Below are positions 1-6,581 of a stretch of 16,458 nucleotides of DNA, piece after piece. This DNA comes from Desulfobacterales bacterium (GTDB taxonomy: Bacteria; Desulfobacterota; Desulfobacteria; Desulfobacterales; UBA11574): assembly GCA_012974475.1 (NCBI GenBank), contig JAAXQD010000117.1:1-16458 (forward strand). Reading direction: 5' to 3'. The notes under the pieces were generated by a model, which saw only the letters and a list, made by a program, of their open reading frames with translations, was not told where the DNA came from and did no database searches. The translations under genes and the position numbers were made by a program. Position 1 is the stretch's first letter. Every line of letters begins with the position of its first letter.

Positions 1-607
1 TGTCCGGACCTATGTATTCAAAAAATTGTCTGAGCGTCTGTTGGCTTCGGCCTTCACCGGACCAAATCAGTTTTTTGGTTTTAAGATCGTAAACATTAGT
101 AAGGTACTTATGGCCTTTTCTTCTGGCAATTTCATCAATCCCGATATGGGTAATGCCGGAAAGATTCCTGTGTTCAAGTCCGTATGTAACAACGAAATCA
201 ACGGCTGCAGCCACCGTTCCCCAGGAACACTGATACAATCGAGCCACCTCTATCCAAGGCAAAAGCCTGGCCCAGTTGGCCAGATAGTAGGCAAAGGCAT
301 CTGTAAGCCGCCGCTTTCCCGAAGCCCAGGGGATGCGTTCAACACAAATGCCAGCGCAGTGTTTGCACATCACCCGTCGCGGTGAATAAATTAGAAAAAC
401 AGGTATGCCCCATAGCGGAACATGTCTGAACTGTCGCTCTGGCCTTTTATCTCTGTATTTTCCAGTTTGGCCACATCTGCCGCAACGGGGCCTGTAACGT
501 CGATCGGGAACTATTTTGATACTAATTCCAAAACAACATCGTTCAATTGAATCAACTCTAAAACCTTGCAATGAGATTGTTTCTTTGATTAAAGATCTAA
601 TAGGCAT
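1..607 (-). CDS. ISL3-family transposase, 5' part (3' end beyond window)
   Basis: This is the first 202 codons of an IS transposase, reading leftwards off the window edge. The start is the ATG at 607, with AGGAGG six bases upstream. Two Cys pairs (C42/C45 and C81/C84) form the N-terminal zinc-finger region typical of ISL3 transposases. The segment around residues 154-176, HIGIDEIARRKGHKYL and following, is the family hallmark, and D158 is the likely first acidic residue of the DDE catalytic triad. The frame is open throughout the visible part, so nothing here shows it is broken. The remaining catalytic residues and the left IS end lie outside the window. The gene sits to the left of a tRNA-derived attachment site, which fits an accessory island. 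ISL3 family assignment is confident; activity cannot be judged. Confidence 0.9.
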   Translation of the reverse strand, partial: MPIRSLIKETISLQGFRVDSIERCCFGISIKIVPDRRYRPRCGRCGQTGKYRDKRPERQFRHVPLWGIPVFLIYSPRRVMCKHCAGICVERIPWASGKRRLTDAFAYYLANWARLLPWIEVARLYQCSWGTVAAAVDFVVTYGLEHRNLSGITHIGIDEIARRKGHKYLTNVYDLKTKKLIWSGEGRSQQTLRQFFEYIGPD

Positions 608-667
608 GAGTTCCTCCTGGATAAAAGTGTGTTGGCGAATACACTAACTATCCGGAAGAGCTCATGC
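604..667 (-). promoter_or_regulatory. Hairpin covering the transposase ribosome site and start codon
   Basis: Arms 604-623 (gcatgagttcctcctggata) and 649-667 (tatccggaagagctcatgc) are complementary over about 17 of 19-20 positions. A further five-base inner pairing lies between 626-630 and 641-645, closing a loop near 631-640. Read on the minus strand, the 3' arm contains AGGAGGAACTCATG, which is the Shine-Dalgarno site and the AUG of the transposase. A transcript entering from outside the IS would therefore fold the start site shut. A comparable arrangement is known in IS10 and IS50, where it limits transposase made from read-through transcription. Its function here is inferred. Confidence 0.6.
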
Positions 668-698
668 TTTTCAATTCTTTATTTAAATTTTATGCACC

Positions 699-900
699 TT
701 TTTGTGTGAGGAACCAAAAGATAAAGATGCAATAATTACGCATTTTAGTAGCCTGGAAGGCTAACCCCTTGAAATCCTTAAAAAGAAAGTTTGAACAATT
801 ATTGCGACTACCATAAGGCATGTGATCGTAATGCCGGTGATAATATCCTTTGAGATATCCCTTTGAATGGTTTTCATGGTGGCACTTTCTCACACAAAAA
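699..900. repeat. About 200-bp segment bounded by short inverted repeats
   Basis: TTTTTGTGTGAG at 699-710 recurs as an exact inverted copy at 889-900. The match weakens after one further mismatch (GAA against AAA). The segment between them holds a 38-codon minus-strand ORF (761-877). The structure could be a small non-autonomous element, the debris of an IS, or chance in AT-rich DNA. No target-site duplication is visible. Confidence 0.35.
761..877 (-). CDS. Possible 38-aa single-membrane-segment peptide or kinase N-terminal remnant
   Basis: This is an ATG-initiated ORF of 38 codons ending in TAG at 761. Residues about 13-33 form one hydrophobic stretch (IITGITITCLMVVAIIVQTF), preceded by a charged start with K2, R6, D7, K10 and D11. 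That layout resembles the first membrane helix of a sensor kinase or chemoreceptor cut off soon after the helix. It could equally be a small membrane peptide. No clear Shine-Dalgarno site precedes the ATG. It lies within the inverted-repeat-bounded segment in a region otherwise without genes, next to an IS and an attachment site. I do not recognise it, and whether it is expressed is unclear. Confidence 0.2.
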   Translation of the reverse strand: MKTIQRDISKDIITGITITCLMVVAIIVQTFFLRISRG

Positions 901-1049
901 ATGTTGTTGGGTACCGGCGCTTTTAAAAATGGTAAAAAAAATGTGACAAAATGTGACATAAATTAATCTTATTGACTATATTCTTTCTATTGTTTATACA
1001 TCCCCCTTGCTGATAAGCTACTAATATCAAATAAAATAACAAGTTACCG

Positions 1050-1111
1050 CTGACCCCATGAGCTGACTGGCAGTCATGAGGTCAGGGGTTCGAGCCCCCT
1101 CAGCTCCACCA
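1050..1111 (+). other. tRNA-Ala(GGC) 3' fragment: integration attachment site
   Basis: Positions 1064-1111 match the 3' part of a tRNA-Ala: anticodon loop CTGGCAG with anticodon GGC, the 3' anticodon-stem strand TCATG, variable loop, T-arm AGGGGTTCGAGCCCCCT, the 3' acceptor strand and CCA. The acceptor 5' strand and the D-arm are absent upstream, so this is not a working tRNA gene. Arms CTGACCCCATGA (1050-1061) and TCATGAGGTCAG (1074-1085) are inverted with one mismatch around the anticodon loop, as expected for core sites of a tyrosine recombinase. Such elements copy the 3' end of a tRNA on integration. By that geometry the element lies to the left and native chromosome starts at 1112. No integrase gene is in the window. 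Confidence 0.75.
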
Positions 1112-1121
1112 ATTATTACAG

Positions 1122-1153
1122 GGGGTTGGCTTAATCAGCGGCCCCTTTTTTGG
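1122..1153 (+). terminator. Possible terminator after the tRNA-Ala fragment
   Basis: AGGGG pairs with CCCCT and is followed directly by a run of T (TTTTTT near 1146-1151). An inner GCT/AGC pairing is possible. The stem is short. If the native chromosome begins at 1112, this would have been the terminator of the original tRNA-Ala gene. Confidence 0.4.
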
Positions 1154-1297
1154 TGGAATAATCATGAATGGGTGGCGGCAGGCCGAAAGTCCAGCGTATT
1201 GTTGATGAGATGTATTTGATTCGGATTGATGAATTCCCTCGTTTACGGTGTTATTGCAGAGATCTTCAATCTTTAAAAAAAATAGGAAAAGAGGCCG

Positions 1298-1696
1298 ATG
1301 ACAGCTAACGATAAAAAATTAAGCATCACTGAAGTTCGGGGCCGTTTGTTTGAATTAATCTTTAACATGCCCGAAGCAGAGACGCGAGACCTCCTGAAAA
1401 AAATGGAGATACGATGGCTGCCCAAATACGAAGAGAGACGGAAACATCCAAGGGAATCCACCTTTGTTCATGTCGATTGTTCAGGTAACCAATGCGCTTT
1501 TACGGATTTTATTCAAAATTTAAGTGCTGGTGGACTGTATATTGACACGCAACTTCCTTTCTTCCCCGGACAAGAGCTTTCAATGACCTTTTCGGTTACC
1601 AACGGTGAAACTCCGATCAAAATTACGGGAAAAATCGTTCGAGTGGATTCAAGAGGAATCGGCGTCAAATTTGATGCGCTTTTATCTGATCTTTAA
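1298..1696 (+). CDS. PilZ-domain protein
   Basis: This 132-aa protein has an N-terminal helical stretch (about 1-45) followed by one PilZ domain (about 46-130). The two c-di-GMP-binding signatures are present: RxxxR within RRKHPR (R48, R52) and N/DxSxxG as NLSAGG (N74, S76, G79). It therefore probably binds cyclic di-GMP and relays the signal to an unknown partner, as PilZ proteins do for motility, exopolysaccharide or surface functions. An AGGAAAAGAGG ribosome site lies just upstream of the ATG. There is no signal peptide or membrane segment, so it should be cytoplasmic. No neighbouring gene indicates a partner. The domain call is firm; the pathway is unknown. Confidence 0.85.
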   Translation: MTANDKKLSITEVRGRLFELIFNMPEAETRDLLKKMEIRWLPKYEERRKHPRESTFVHVDCSGNQCAFTDFIQNLSAGGLYIDTQLPFFPGQELSMTFSVTNGETPIKITGKIVRVDSRGIGVKFDALLSDL

Positions 1697-1747
1697 TTCC
1701 CCGTATCCAAAGCATCAATATCCATACATTCCGGATGATCCAACATG

Positions 1748-1776
1748 TTGACATCCATCCGGGTATCCTGAAAAAT
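1748..1776 (+). promoter_or_regulatory. Possible sigma-70 promoter for the DUF481 gene
   Basis: A perfect -35 hexamer TTGACA (1748-1753) is followed by a 17-base spacer and AAAAAT (1771-1776), a fair -10. It lies about 100 bases upstream of the 1877 start. A CCGGATG/CATCCGG inverted repeat overlaps the -35 region and could be a regulator site or chance. Confidence 0.35.
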
Positions 1777-1876
1777 GTAAATATTTCGAATATTCTATCT
1801 TCGTAAAGTAAATTCTTATCCAAAATTCAATCCAGAAGTTTCTTTCGGAAACGAGTCTATCAGAAGGAGGTTTGAA

Positions 1877-2597
1877 ATGAAAATAAACTTAACCCCGTTG
1901 TTTATAATGCTCACGGTCGGTTTTTTTATCGCTGGAAATAGTCTCGCCGATGAGGTCCGGTTAATAAACGGGGACAAACTCACCGGCCAGGTGGTCAGGA
2001 TGGAAGAAGAAAAGCTGGTTCTGAAAACCACCTATGCCGGGGAAATCGCCATCGCTTGGGGGTGAGTTGGCCAATGAGAAAGCGGATGGTGAAACAACCT
2101 CTGAGAACTGGCTTGCCTATGGAAATTACAGCCATTTCTTGGACAAAAAATGGTATTTATATGCCAACACGCTCTTGGAACATGATAAGTTCAAAGACCT
2201 GAATCTCAGGACGACCCTGGGTGCAGGGGGAGGGTATCAGATATTCGAAACACCCTTGCTGAACCTTTCAGTATCCGCCGGCGCCGCCATGGTCGACGAG
2301 AACTTTGATGTGGCCGAAGACAATGACTACCCTGCCGGTAGCTGGTCCGTCAATTATGATCAGTATTTTTTCGAGAAATTCGTTCAGCTTTTTCACACTC
2401 AAACCGGATACGTTAGTCTTGAAGATGCAAAGGACTGGTTTCTCAAGACCCGTACGGGATTTCGATTTCCTCTCTACAAAGGATTTACCGCAACACTTCA
2501 ATATAACTTTGACTGGGACAATCAGCCTTCGGAGGATGCGGAAACCGAGGAAGACACGAAATTTCTCTTCCTGCTGGGCTACCAGTTCAAAAACTAA
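1877..2597 (+). pseudogene. DUF481 outer-membrane protein with internal deletion and frameshift
   Basis: Two pieces of one DUF481-type gene lie in different frames. The 5' piece (1877-2065) has a GGAGG ribosome site, a signal peptide ending near LADE, and a short SH3-like segment containing NGDKLTGQVVRM. It stops soon after GEIAIAW. The 3' piece (in frame from about 2058 to 2597) reads GELANEKADGETTSENW and continues through alternating beta-strands to a final YQFKN, the normal C-terminus of this beta-barrel family. In intact relatives roughly a hundred or more residues separate these parts. The gene has therefore lost its middle, by a deletion that is not a multiple of three, near 2055-2065. 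The barrel half has no ribosome site or export signal. An assembly error at this join is an alternative. Confidence 0.7.
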
Positions 2598-2953
2598 AGA
2601 CTGTCATACCTCGGTCGGGGGTAAACGAAAGCTGATAACTATAAAAGGAAATGGTTTTACAGATTGATATCCTCCTATAAATCGGTTTCGACAAAACGAG
2701 TATAGAAGCGTTATCATCAGATGTTTATTTTATATTGTAAATAAATAATGTTGATAAAATAATTACTTTATGATATTTAAAAAAGACTAAGAAATGAGGA
2801 CGATCTTTTTCGTTTTTGCTTAAATGCCAATATGTTATACATGATCATCTGCCGCTGCCTGGAAATTTAACGACCCTATCATGCACGAAGCCAAACCTGG
2901 TCCGATCAGCCAAAAAAATCTCTTTGATTCCAAATATAAAAAGGAGGAGTGGC
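2598..2953. other. Intergenic, AT-rich, no gene seen
   Basis: The 356 bases between the DUF481 remnant and the next gene show no supportable coding sequence. Positions about 2720-2800 are strongly AT-rich. TTGATA (2751-2756), a 17-base spacer and TATTTA (2774-2779) could form a weak rightward promoter for the 2954 gene, leaving an untranslated leader of roughly 170 bases. No tight terminator was seen. Confidence 0.4.
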
Positions 2954-3316
2954 ATGGCGCAACAGATTTCCTTTACCAAGTACGAGAATGAAGTCCTTCC
3001 CGACTTCAGGAAAAAACTTAACTTGGCGGAGTCCACCGAGGATGTAATAAATTTCTTCGCCCATACCACCATGGAATTATTCAAAAGTGTTTTTGCGGAC
3101 AAAGTAGATTTTGGTCATGAGGACATTACGCTTATCTTAGACCGTGAACCTCATTACAAGGTGAACAAGCGTCTCTTTGCCTCAGATGAGTTTACGTCCA
3201 TTTGGAACGATTCCGATCTCCCAAGAGTAATTGGTCGCTTTGCAAAATCAGCCATGAACCGCTACAAACGTCTGGAAAAATATTCGGAAAAGACCGACAC
3301 CAAAATTAGGAAATAA
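2954..3316 (+). CDS. Uncharacterised 120-aa cytoplasmic protein
   Basis: I do not recognise a named domain. The start is placed at the ATG at 2954 because AAGGAGGAG sits seven bases upstream; in-frame codons further upstream have no such site and an unlikely composition. The protein opens MAQQISFTKYENEVLPDFRK, is predicted helical, and is rich in charged residues, with no signal peptide or membrane segment. Its C-terminus is a basic tail (KYSEKTDTKIRK). Phrases such as STEDVINFFAHTTMELF and DLPRVIGRFAKSAMNRY suggest a compact all-helical fold. It is monocistronic by position, between the broken DUF481 gene and the oppositely oriented thiY. It looks like a real gene because of its ribosome site and composition; its function is unknown. 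Confidence 0.65.
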   Translation: MAQQISFTKYENEVLPDFRKKLNLAESTEDVINFFAHTTMELFKSVFADKVDFGHEDITLILDREPHYKVNKRLFASDEFTSIWNDSDLPRVIGRFAKSAMNRYKRLEKYSEKTDTKIRK

Positions 3317-3589
3317 ACCCCGGATCCGTCCAATTTTTTGCATTCGAAGATTTCCTTGAGCCCGCAACGGGGAATCTCCGACGGCAAGGAATAAGGGCAA
3401 TCTTTTAATCGCTCGCCAACCCCACAGGCCGTTGAAACGATATCTCTGTCCCAGTTAAACAGAAAAGACCGGTAGGTTTCACCCCCGTACGATGGTAAGC
3501 ACCGTGCCCATTTTGCAATTGTGGTTGGACACTACCTAGGGGGCGGGTGGGGCAAACTTTGGTCCGACATGCTGTGACGAATGCACTCG
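3317..3589. other. Convergent intergenic region, nothing recognised
   Basis: The 273 bases between the 3' ends of the 120-aa gene and thiY show no coding sequence and no clear stem followed by a T-run on either strand. G-runs and C-runs occur (CCCCC near 3481, GGGGGCGGGTGGGGC from about 3539) without a convincing structure. Confidence 0.4.
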
Positions 3590-4540
3590 CTATTTCAGCT
3601 CAACCGCATAATTTTCTATCTGAGGTGTTTTGTTTATCAAGCCCCGGGCTTTTAGAAATTTTGCAAAGCGCTCATAACGGGCGTGATCCAGCGCACCCGG
3701 GCGAAGTGCAAAACGCGGAAGGGTATCCCGCCATGCCAAACGATTCAGCTTATTATCCAGATCCTTTCGTCCACGAACAAATAACGTCCAACTTTCTTCC
3801 GGATGATTGACCAAAAACTGAACGCCTTCCTCCATTGCATCAATGAATTTTCTCAAATTTGGTTTTTTGAGATTATCGTGATGGGCAACAAGTATCAGCT
3901 CGTCATAGGGGGGAATGCCATACTCCTCGACAAAAAAAGCCCGGCCGGGCCGTCCTTCAATATCCATTTGATTCAACTCAAAATTTCGATAGGCGCCGAT
4001 GACTGCGTCCGTCGCTCCGGAAAACAGGGATGGGGACAGGGAGAAATTAACATTCACCAGTTTGATATCATCCAGAGACAGCCCTTGGGTATGGAGCATG
4101 GCCTTGAGAATAACGGTCTCAAAACCACCGATTGAATAACCGACTGTTTTTCCTTTAAGGTCGGCAATCGATTTGATATCACTGTCTGCCAGAACGACCA
4201 AGGTATTCAATGGGGTTGCGATTAAAGTGGCGATTCGAACCACCGGCAGGCCCTGATCGACATGAAGGTAATGCTGGGGCTGGTAAGACACGGCAATGTC
4301 GGCCTTTTTGGCTGAAACCAGTTTTGGCGGATCATTCGGGTTGGAAGGAACTTGAAATACAACATCCAGTCCCCGCTCTTTGAAGAACCCTTTTTCCAAA
4401 GCCACAAAAATCGGTCCATGGTCCGGATTCACAAACCAGTCGAGTACAACCGTTACTTTGTCTGAGGCGTGTATCTCAGTGGAGATCCCTCCCAACAGGG
4501 CCAATATGGTGAAAAATAATGTTAAGGACATTCGTTTCAT
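3590..4540 (-). CDS. thiY: ThiY-like substrate-binding protein of thiamine-precursor ABC importer
   Basis: This is a 316-aa periplasmic binding protein of the NMT1/THI5-like family. It should bind a thiamine pyrimidine precursor (HMP or formyl-aminopyrimidine) and pass it to ThiX/ThiZ. The start chosen is the ATG at 4540, with GAGGAG upstream and an immediate signal peptide (MKRMSLTLFFTILALL to about residue 25). The frame is open further upstream but runs into thiX and is not plausible there. After cleavage comes LDWFVNPDHGPIFVALEKG, the family's characteristic N-terminus, and later SIADLKGKTVGYSIGGFE. Family members also bind other small rings, so HMP is inferred from the TPP riboswitch upstream of this operon and the neighbouring thiD. 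It is the last gene of thiZ-thiX-thiY, 14 bases after thiX. Confidence 0.85.
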   Translation of the reverse strand: MKRMSLTLFFTILALLGGISTEIHASDKVTVVLDWFVNPDHGPIFVALEKGFFKERGLDVVFQVPSNPNDPPKLVSAKKADIAVSYQPQHYLHVDQGLPVVRIATLIATPLNTLVVLADSDIKSIADLKGKTVGYSIGGFETVILKAMLHTQGLSLDDIKLVNVNFSLSPSLFSGATDAVIGAYRNFELNQMDIEGRPGRAFFVEEYGIPPYDELILVAHHDNLKKPNLRKFIDAMEEGVQFLVNHPEESWTLFVRGRKDLDNKLNRLAWRDTLPRFALRPGALDHARYERFAKFLKARGLINKTPQIENYAVELK

Positions 4541-4554
4541 ACGTTCGTCTCCTC

Positions 4555-5301
4555 TTATTCCGCTTCTTCTTTCTGCCAATAAACGATTTTTATCATTGCC
4601 CAGTCCACTGAAAAGTAGATGGTTAGGGATAGGACCCCGAGAACGACCAGTGCCGCGAACATGATATCGATTTGCATGCGAGCATTGGCGTGAAGCATAT
4701 AAAAACCAAGACCTCTGCTGGACCCGACCCATTCCCCGACAACGGCGCCAATGGGGGCGACAGCGGTTGCAACCCGCAGGCCTGAAGCGAATGCGGGCAG
4801 TGCCGCAGGAATCCGGATATGCCGAATCACCGCAAGGGGCTTTGCGTTCATAACTTGGGCAAGCTCCAACCATTCGGGTTCGGTACTGCGCAATCCATCA
4901 TAGAACGCTGCTGTGACCGGAAAGAAAATTATCAGAACAGCCATGGCAATCTTTGAACTCATGCCGTAGCCGAACCAGAGGACCAATAGCGGCGCAAGGG
5001 CAAATACAGGGATCGCCTGACTGATGACAAGTACGGGGAGTAGCCATCTTTTTAGAGAAAAGGACGCAATCATGGATAGGGCGCTTATCGTACCCAATAA
5101 TGTTCCGAGCAGTAAGCCGGCAATAATTTCAAACAACGTTGTCATGGCATGATCGAATAAGGGCCCTGCATGGGTCAATGCGGCTTTAGCGACATTTACG
5201 GGTGCCGGCAGAATATAGGGGGGTACATGGGTCAAAAGGACAACGGTCTGCCATACCAGGACCAATCCGACGGTGATGAAAATAAGACGTATGATTCTCA
5301 T
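4555..5301 (-). CDS. thiX: ThiX-like permease of thiamine-precursor ABC importer
   Basis: This 248-aa inner-membrane permease belongs to the binding-protein-dependent transport family. It has about six hydrophobic segments, the first at residues 4-24. The cytoplasmic EAA-type loop that docks the ATPase is visible around residues 145-178, from EWLELAQVMNAKPLAVIRHI to the GLRVA segment. Length is normal for the family. The ATG overlaps the thiZ stop by four bases (ATGA), implying translational coupling, and the binding-protein gene follows closely. Similar permeases serve nitrate, taurine and sulfonate importers, so substrate assignment rests on the TPP riboswitch and on the ThiY-like partner. 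Confidence 0.85.
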   Translation of the reverse strand: MRIIRLIFITVGLVLVWQTVVLLTHVPPYILPAPVNVAKAALTHAGPLFDHAMTTLFEIIAGLLLGTLLGTISALSMIASFSLKRWLLPVLVISQAIPVFALAPLLVLWFGYGMSSKIAMAVLIIFFPVTAAFYDGLRSTEPEWLELAQVMNAKPLAVIRHIRIPAALPAFASGLRVATAVAPIGAVVGEWVGSSRGLGFYMLHANARMQIDIMFAALVVLGVLSLTIYFSVDWAMIKIVYWQKEEAE

Positions 5302-6080
5302 GGGTTGCCTCCTCCCACAAGCCGGTGGAGCAATTTCGCCTGTAATGATACAATTGCAGGATCACCGGGCTCCCGGGGCGGGGATCCGGGGGGAATCAGG
5401 ACCTTGCTCAGCGTTTCAGGCCGGTGGGTCATCACGTATATCCTGTGTCCAAGACGTAATGCCTCCAGGGGATCATGGGTCACCATTAAAACGGTTGCAC
5501 CTTCAACCAGGCTTGCTGCAAGGTCCTGAAGTTTGAGTCTTGTCAACGCATCGAGTGCTGAAAACGGTTCGTCCATCAGGATTACAGGACGTTCTTCCAT
5601 AAGCGTACGCAAAAGTGCCACGCGTTGACGCATGCCACCGGAAAGCTCTGAAGGGAGTGAATCTGAATATTCGCCCAGGCCGGCATCTTCGAGCAGTGAA
5701 ATCGCTTTTTGCCGTTTCTGATCGGACATTTCGCCCCGCAAACGTGAACCCAGGCAGACATTATCCAGGACGCTCAACCAGGGGAGCAGTAAATCTTTTT
5801 GGGCCATCCAGGCGGTACGTCCATTATGGCTGTCGCCGTCGCTGAAGTGAATTTTGCCGGAAAAGTTCTTACCAAGGGTCCCGGAAATCAATCTGAGCAA
5901 TGTAGATTTCCCACAACCACTGGGACCGATAAGGCATGTCCACTGGCCGCCCTTCACCGTAAAATTCAAATCGCGAAAGATCTGTTCGCCGGGATATGAA
6001 AAAGATACATTTTCCAGAATAACGCTCGGCGCAGATGGACGTTTCCCATGCCCGGCAACGGTTTTGGTGCTGTTATTCAT
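5298..6080 (-). CDS. thiZ: ThiZ-like ATPase of thiamine-precursor ABC importer
   Basis: This 260-aa ABC ATPase powers the importer. Visible motifs in order are Walker A GPSGCGKST (residues 52-60), Q-loop Q94 in MAQKD, signature LSGGMRQR (146-153), Walker B VILMDEP (D170, E171), D-loop SALD, and H-loop H202 in VTHDP. All catalytic residues are present. The ATG at 6080 has no good Shine-Dalgarno site, but no better start lies between it and the core domain, whose first strand begins near residue 20. It is the first gene of the operon, and its leader contains a 179-bp palindrome and, beyond that, a TPP riboswitch. The subfamily is shared with nitrate and taurine importers; context gives the thiamine assignment. 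Confidence 0.85.
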   Translation of the reverse strand: MNNSTKTVAGHGKRPSAPSVILENVSFSYPGEQIFRDLNFTVKGGQWTCLIGPSGCGKSTLLRLISGTLGKNFSGKIHFSDGDSHNGRTAWMAQKDLLLPWLSVLDNVCLGSRLRGEMSDQKRQKAISLLEDAGLGEYSDSLPSELSGGMRQRVALLRTLMEERPVILMDEPFSALDALTRLKLQDLAASLVEGATVLMVTHDPLEALRLGHRIYVMTHRPETLSKVLIPPGSPPREPGDPAIVSLQAKLLHRLVGGGNP

Positions 6081-6125
6081 GGTGCAATATGCAGATTGTC
6101 CGAAGTTTTACTGAAGTTGTGCCTT

Positions 6126-6304
6126 GGGCTCGCGAAAAAATAACTTCACATTTTTGCATCTAACCTTCAGCCCATCTTTGGCCGATACCTCACTCGCAAA
6201 ATCCTTGAAATAGCTCGCTATTCCTGTGGTTTTGCTCTTTCGGATCGGCCAAACCTGAACCAAATCTGAGCGCCAATTCTGCGAAGTTGTTTTTTCGCGA
6301 ACCC
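6126..6304. repeat. 179-bp imperfect palindrome in the thiZ leader (possible MITE)
   Basis: The outer arms are GGGCTCGCGAAAAAATAACT (from 6126) and, on the other strand from 6304, GGGTTCGCGAAAAAACAACT; the match runs on through TTC(A/G)CA. Matching resumes further in with TTTGGCCGAT in both arms, then CAAAA, and ends in an almost loop-free centre AATAGCTCGCTATT at 6209-6222. The two halves align without length difference across the whole span. The entire block can fold as one giant hairpin. Its exact symmetry and sharp ends suggest a mobile palindromic or MITE-like element. It carries no gene that I would support. Confidence 0.75.
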
Positions 6305-6378
6305 TTAAACAATGGAATTATTTCCGTATGGATCGATGCCGGAGAAAGGAGAGGAAAATAAAGATGTGTTTTTATCAA

Positions 6379-6467
6379 CTTCCCTACGCCGGCATGATCC
6401 GGATCAGGTTCCAGGGGTCGAGGCCTTAAGCCTCCTCTCAGCCGATGTGCATTCGGCTCCCCCAGTG
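6379..6467 (-). ncRNA. TPP riboswitch (thiamine pyrophosphate) for thiZXY
   Basis: On the minus strand the thi-box core is clear: GGGGAGCCG, then GGCTGAGAGGAGG, GACCCCTGGAACCTGATCCG, and the closing GGCGTAGGGAAG. The CUGAGA and CCUGAUC elements that bind the pyrimidine and pyrophosphate parts of TPP are both intact. It should reduce expression of the importer when TPP is plentiful. About 300 bases separate it from the thiZ start, including the palindrome. I see no clear intrinsic terminator right after it, so the output mechanism is undetermined. Confidence 0.95.
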
Positions 6468-6480
6468 ACTCAATGGTTGA

Positions 6481-6509
6481 TTGCTAACACGAGCATTTCT
6501 GTTTGTCAA
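6481..6509 (-). promoter_or_regulatory. Leftward promoter of thiZXY
   Basis: A perfect -35 TTGACA (6504-6509, minus strand) is followed by a 17-base spacer and TAGCAA (6481-6486), a weak -10. Predicted transcription would begin near 6474, just ahead of the leftward TPP riboswitch. The position supports the call more than the -10 does. Confidence 0.45.
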
Positions 6510-6535
6510 ACACGTAACCGGTGGGTGGATAATAT
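6503..6535 (+). promoter_or_regulatory. Possible rightward promoter of thiD operon
   Basis: TTGTCA (6503-6508) overlaps the leftward -35 as part of GTTTGTCAAAC. A -10-like GATAAT lies at 6528-6533, with a spacer of 19 bases that is longer than ideal. Transcription from here would begin about 40 bases ahead of the rightward riboswitch. Confidence 0.3.
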
Positions 6536-6581
6536 AAAAAACTTGCTAATTTTTTTTCAGACTGATAGGGGATGATCAAAA

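Noticed and set aside
26..385. Plus-strand 119-codon ORF
   Set aside because: It is antisense to the well-supported ISL3 transposase and has no family resemblance or ribosome site.
690..959. Minus-strand 89-codon ORF in the left intergenic region
   Set aside because: Rich in Cys, His and Phe with no domain; it runs through both inverted repeats, and the 38-codon ORF in another frame looks more protein-like.
1030..1111. Complete tRNA-Ala gene
   Set aside because: No D-arm or 5' acceptor strand precedes the anticodon region, so only a 3' fragment is present.
2816..2953. Longer start for the 120-aa protein
   Set aside because: The extension has no ribosome site and odd composition, while AAGGAGGAG marks the ATG at 2954.
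4541..4873. N-terminal extension of ThiY into thiX
   Set aside because: It would overlap most of thiX's end in another frame; the signal peptide at 4540 with GAGGAG defines the start.
6190..6378. 62-codon minus-strand ORF in the thiZ leader
   Set aside because: It mostly reads through one arm of the palindrome and has no ribosome site or homology that I can see.
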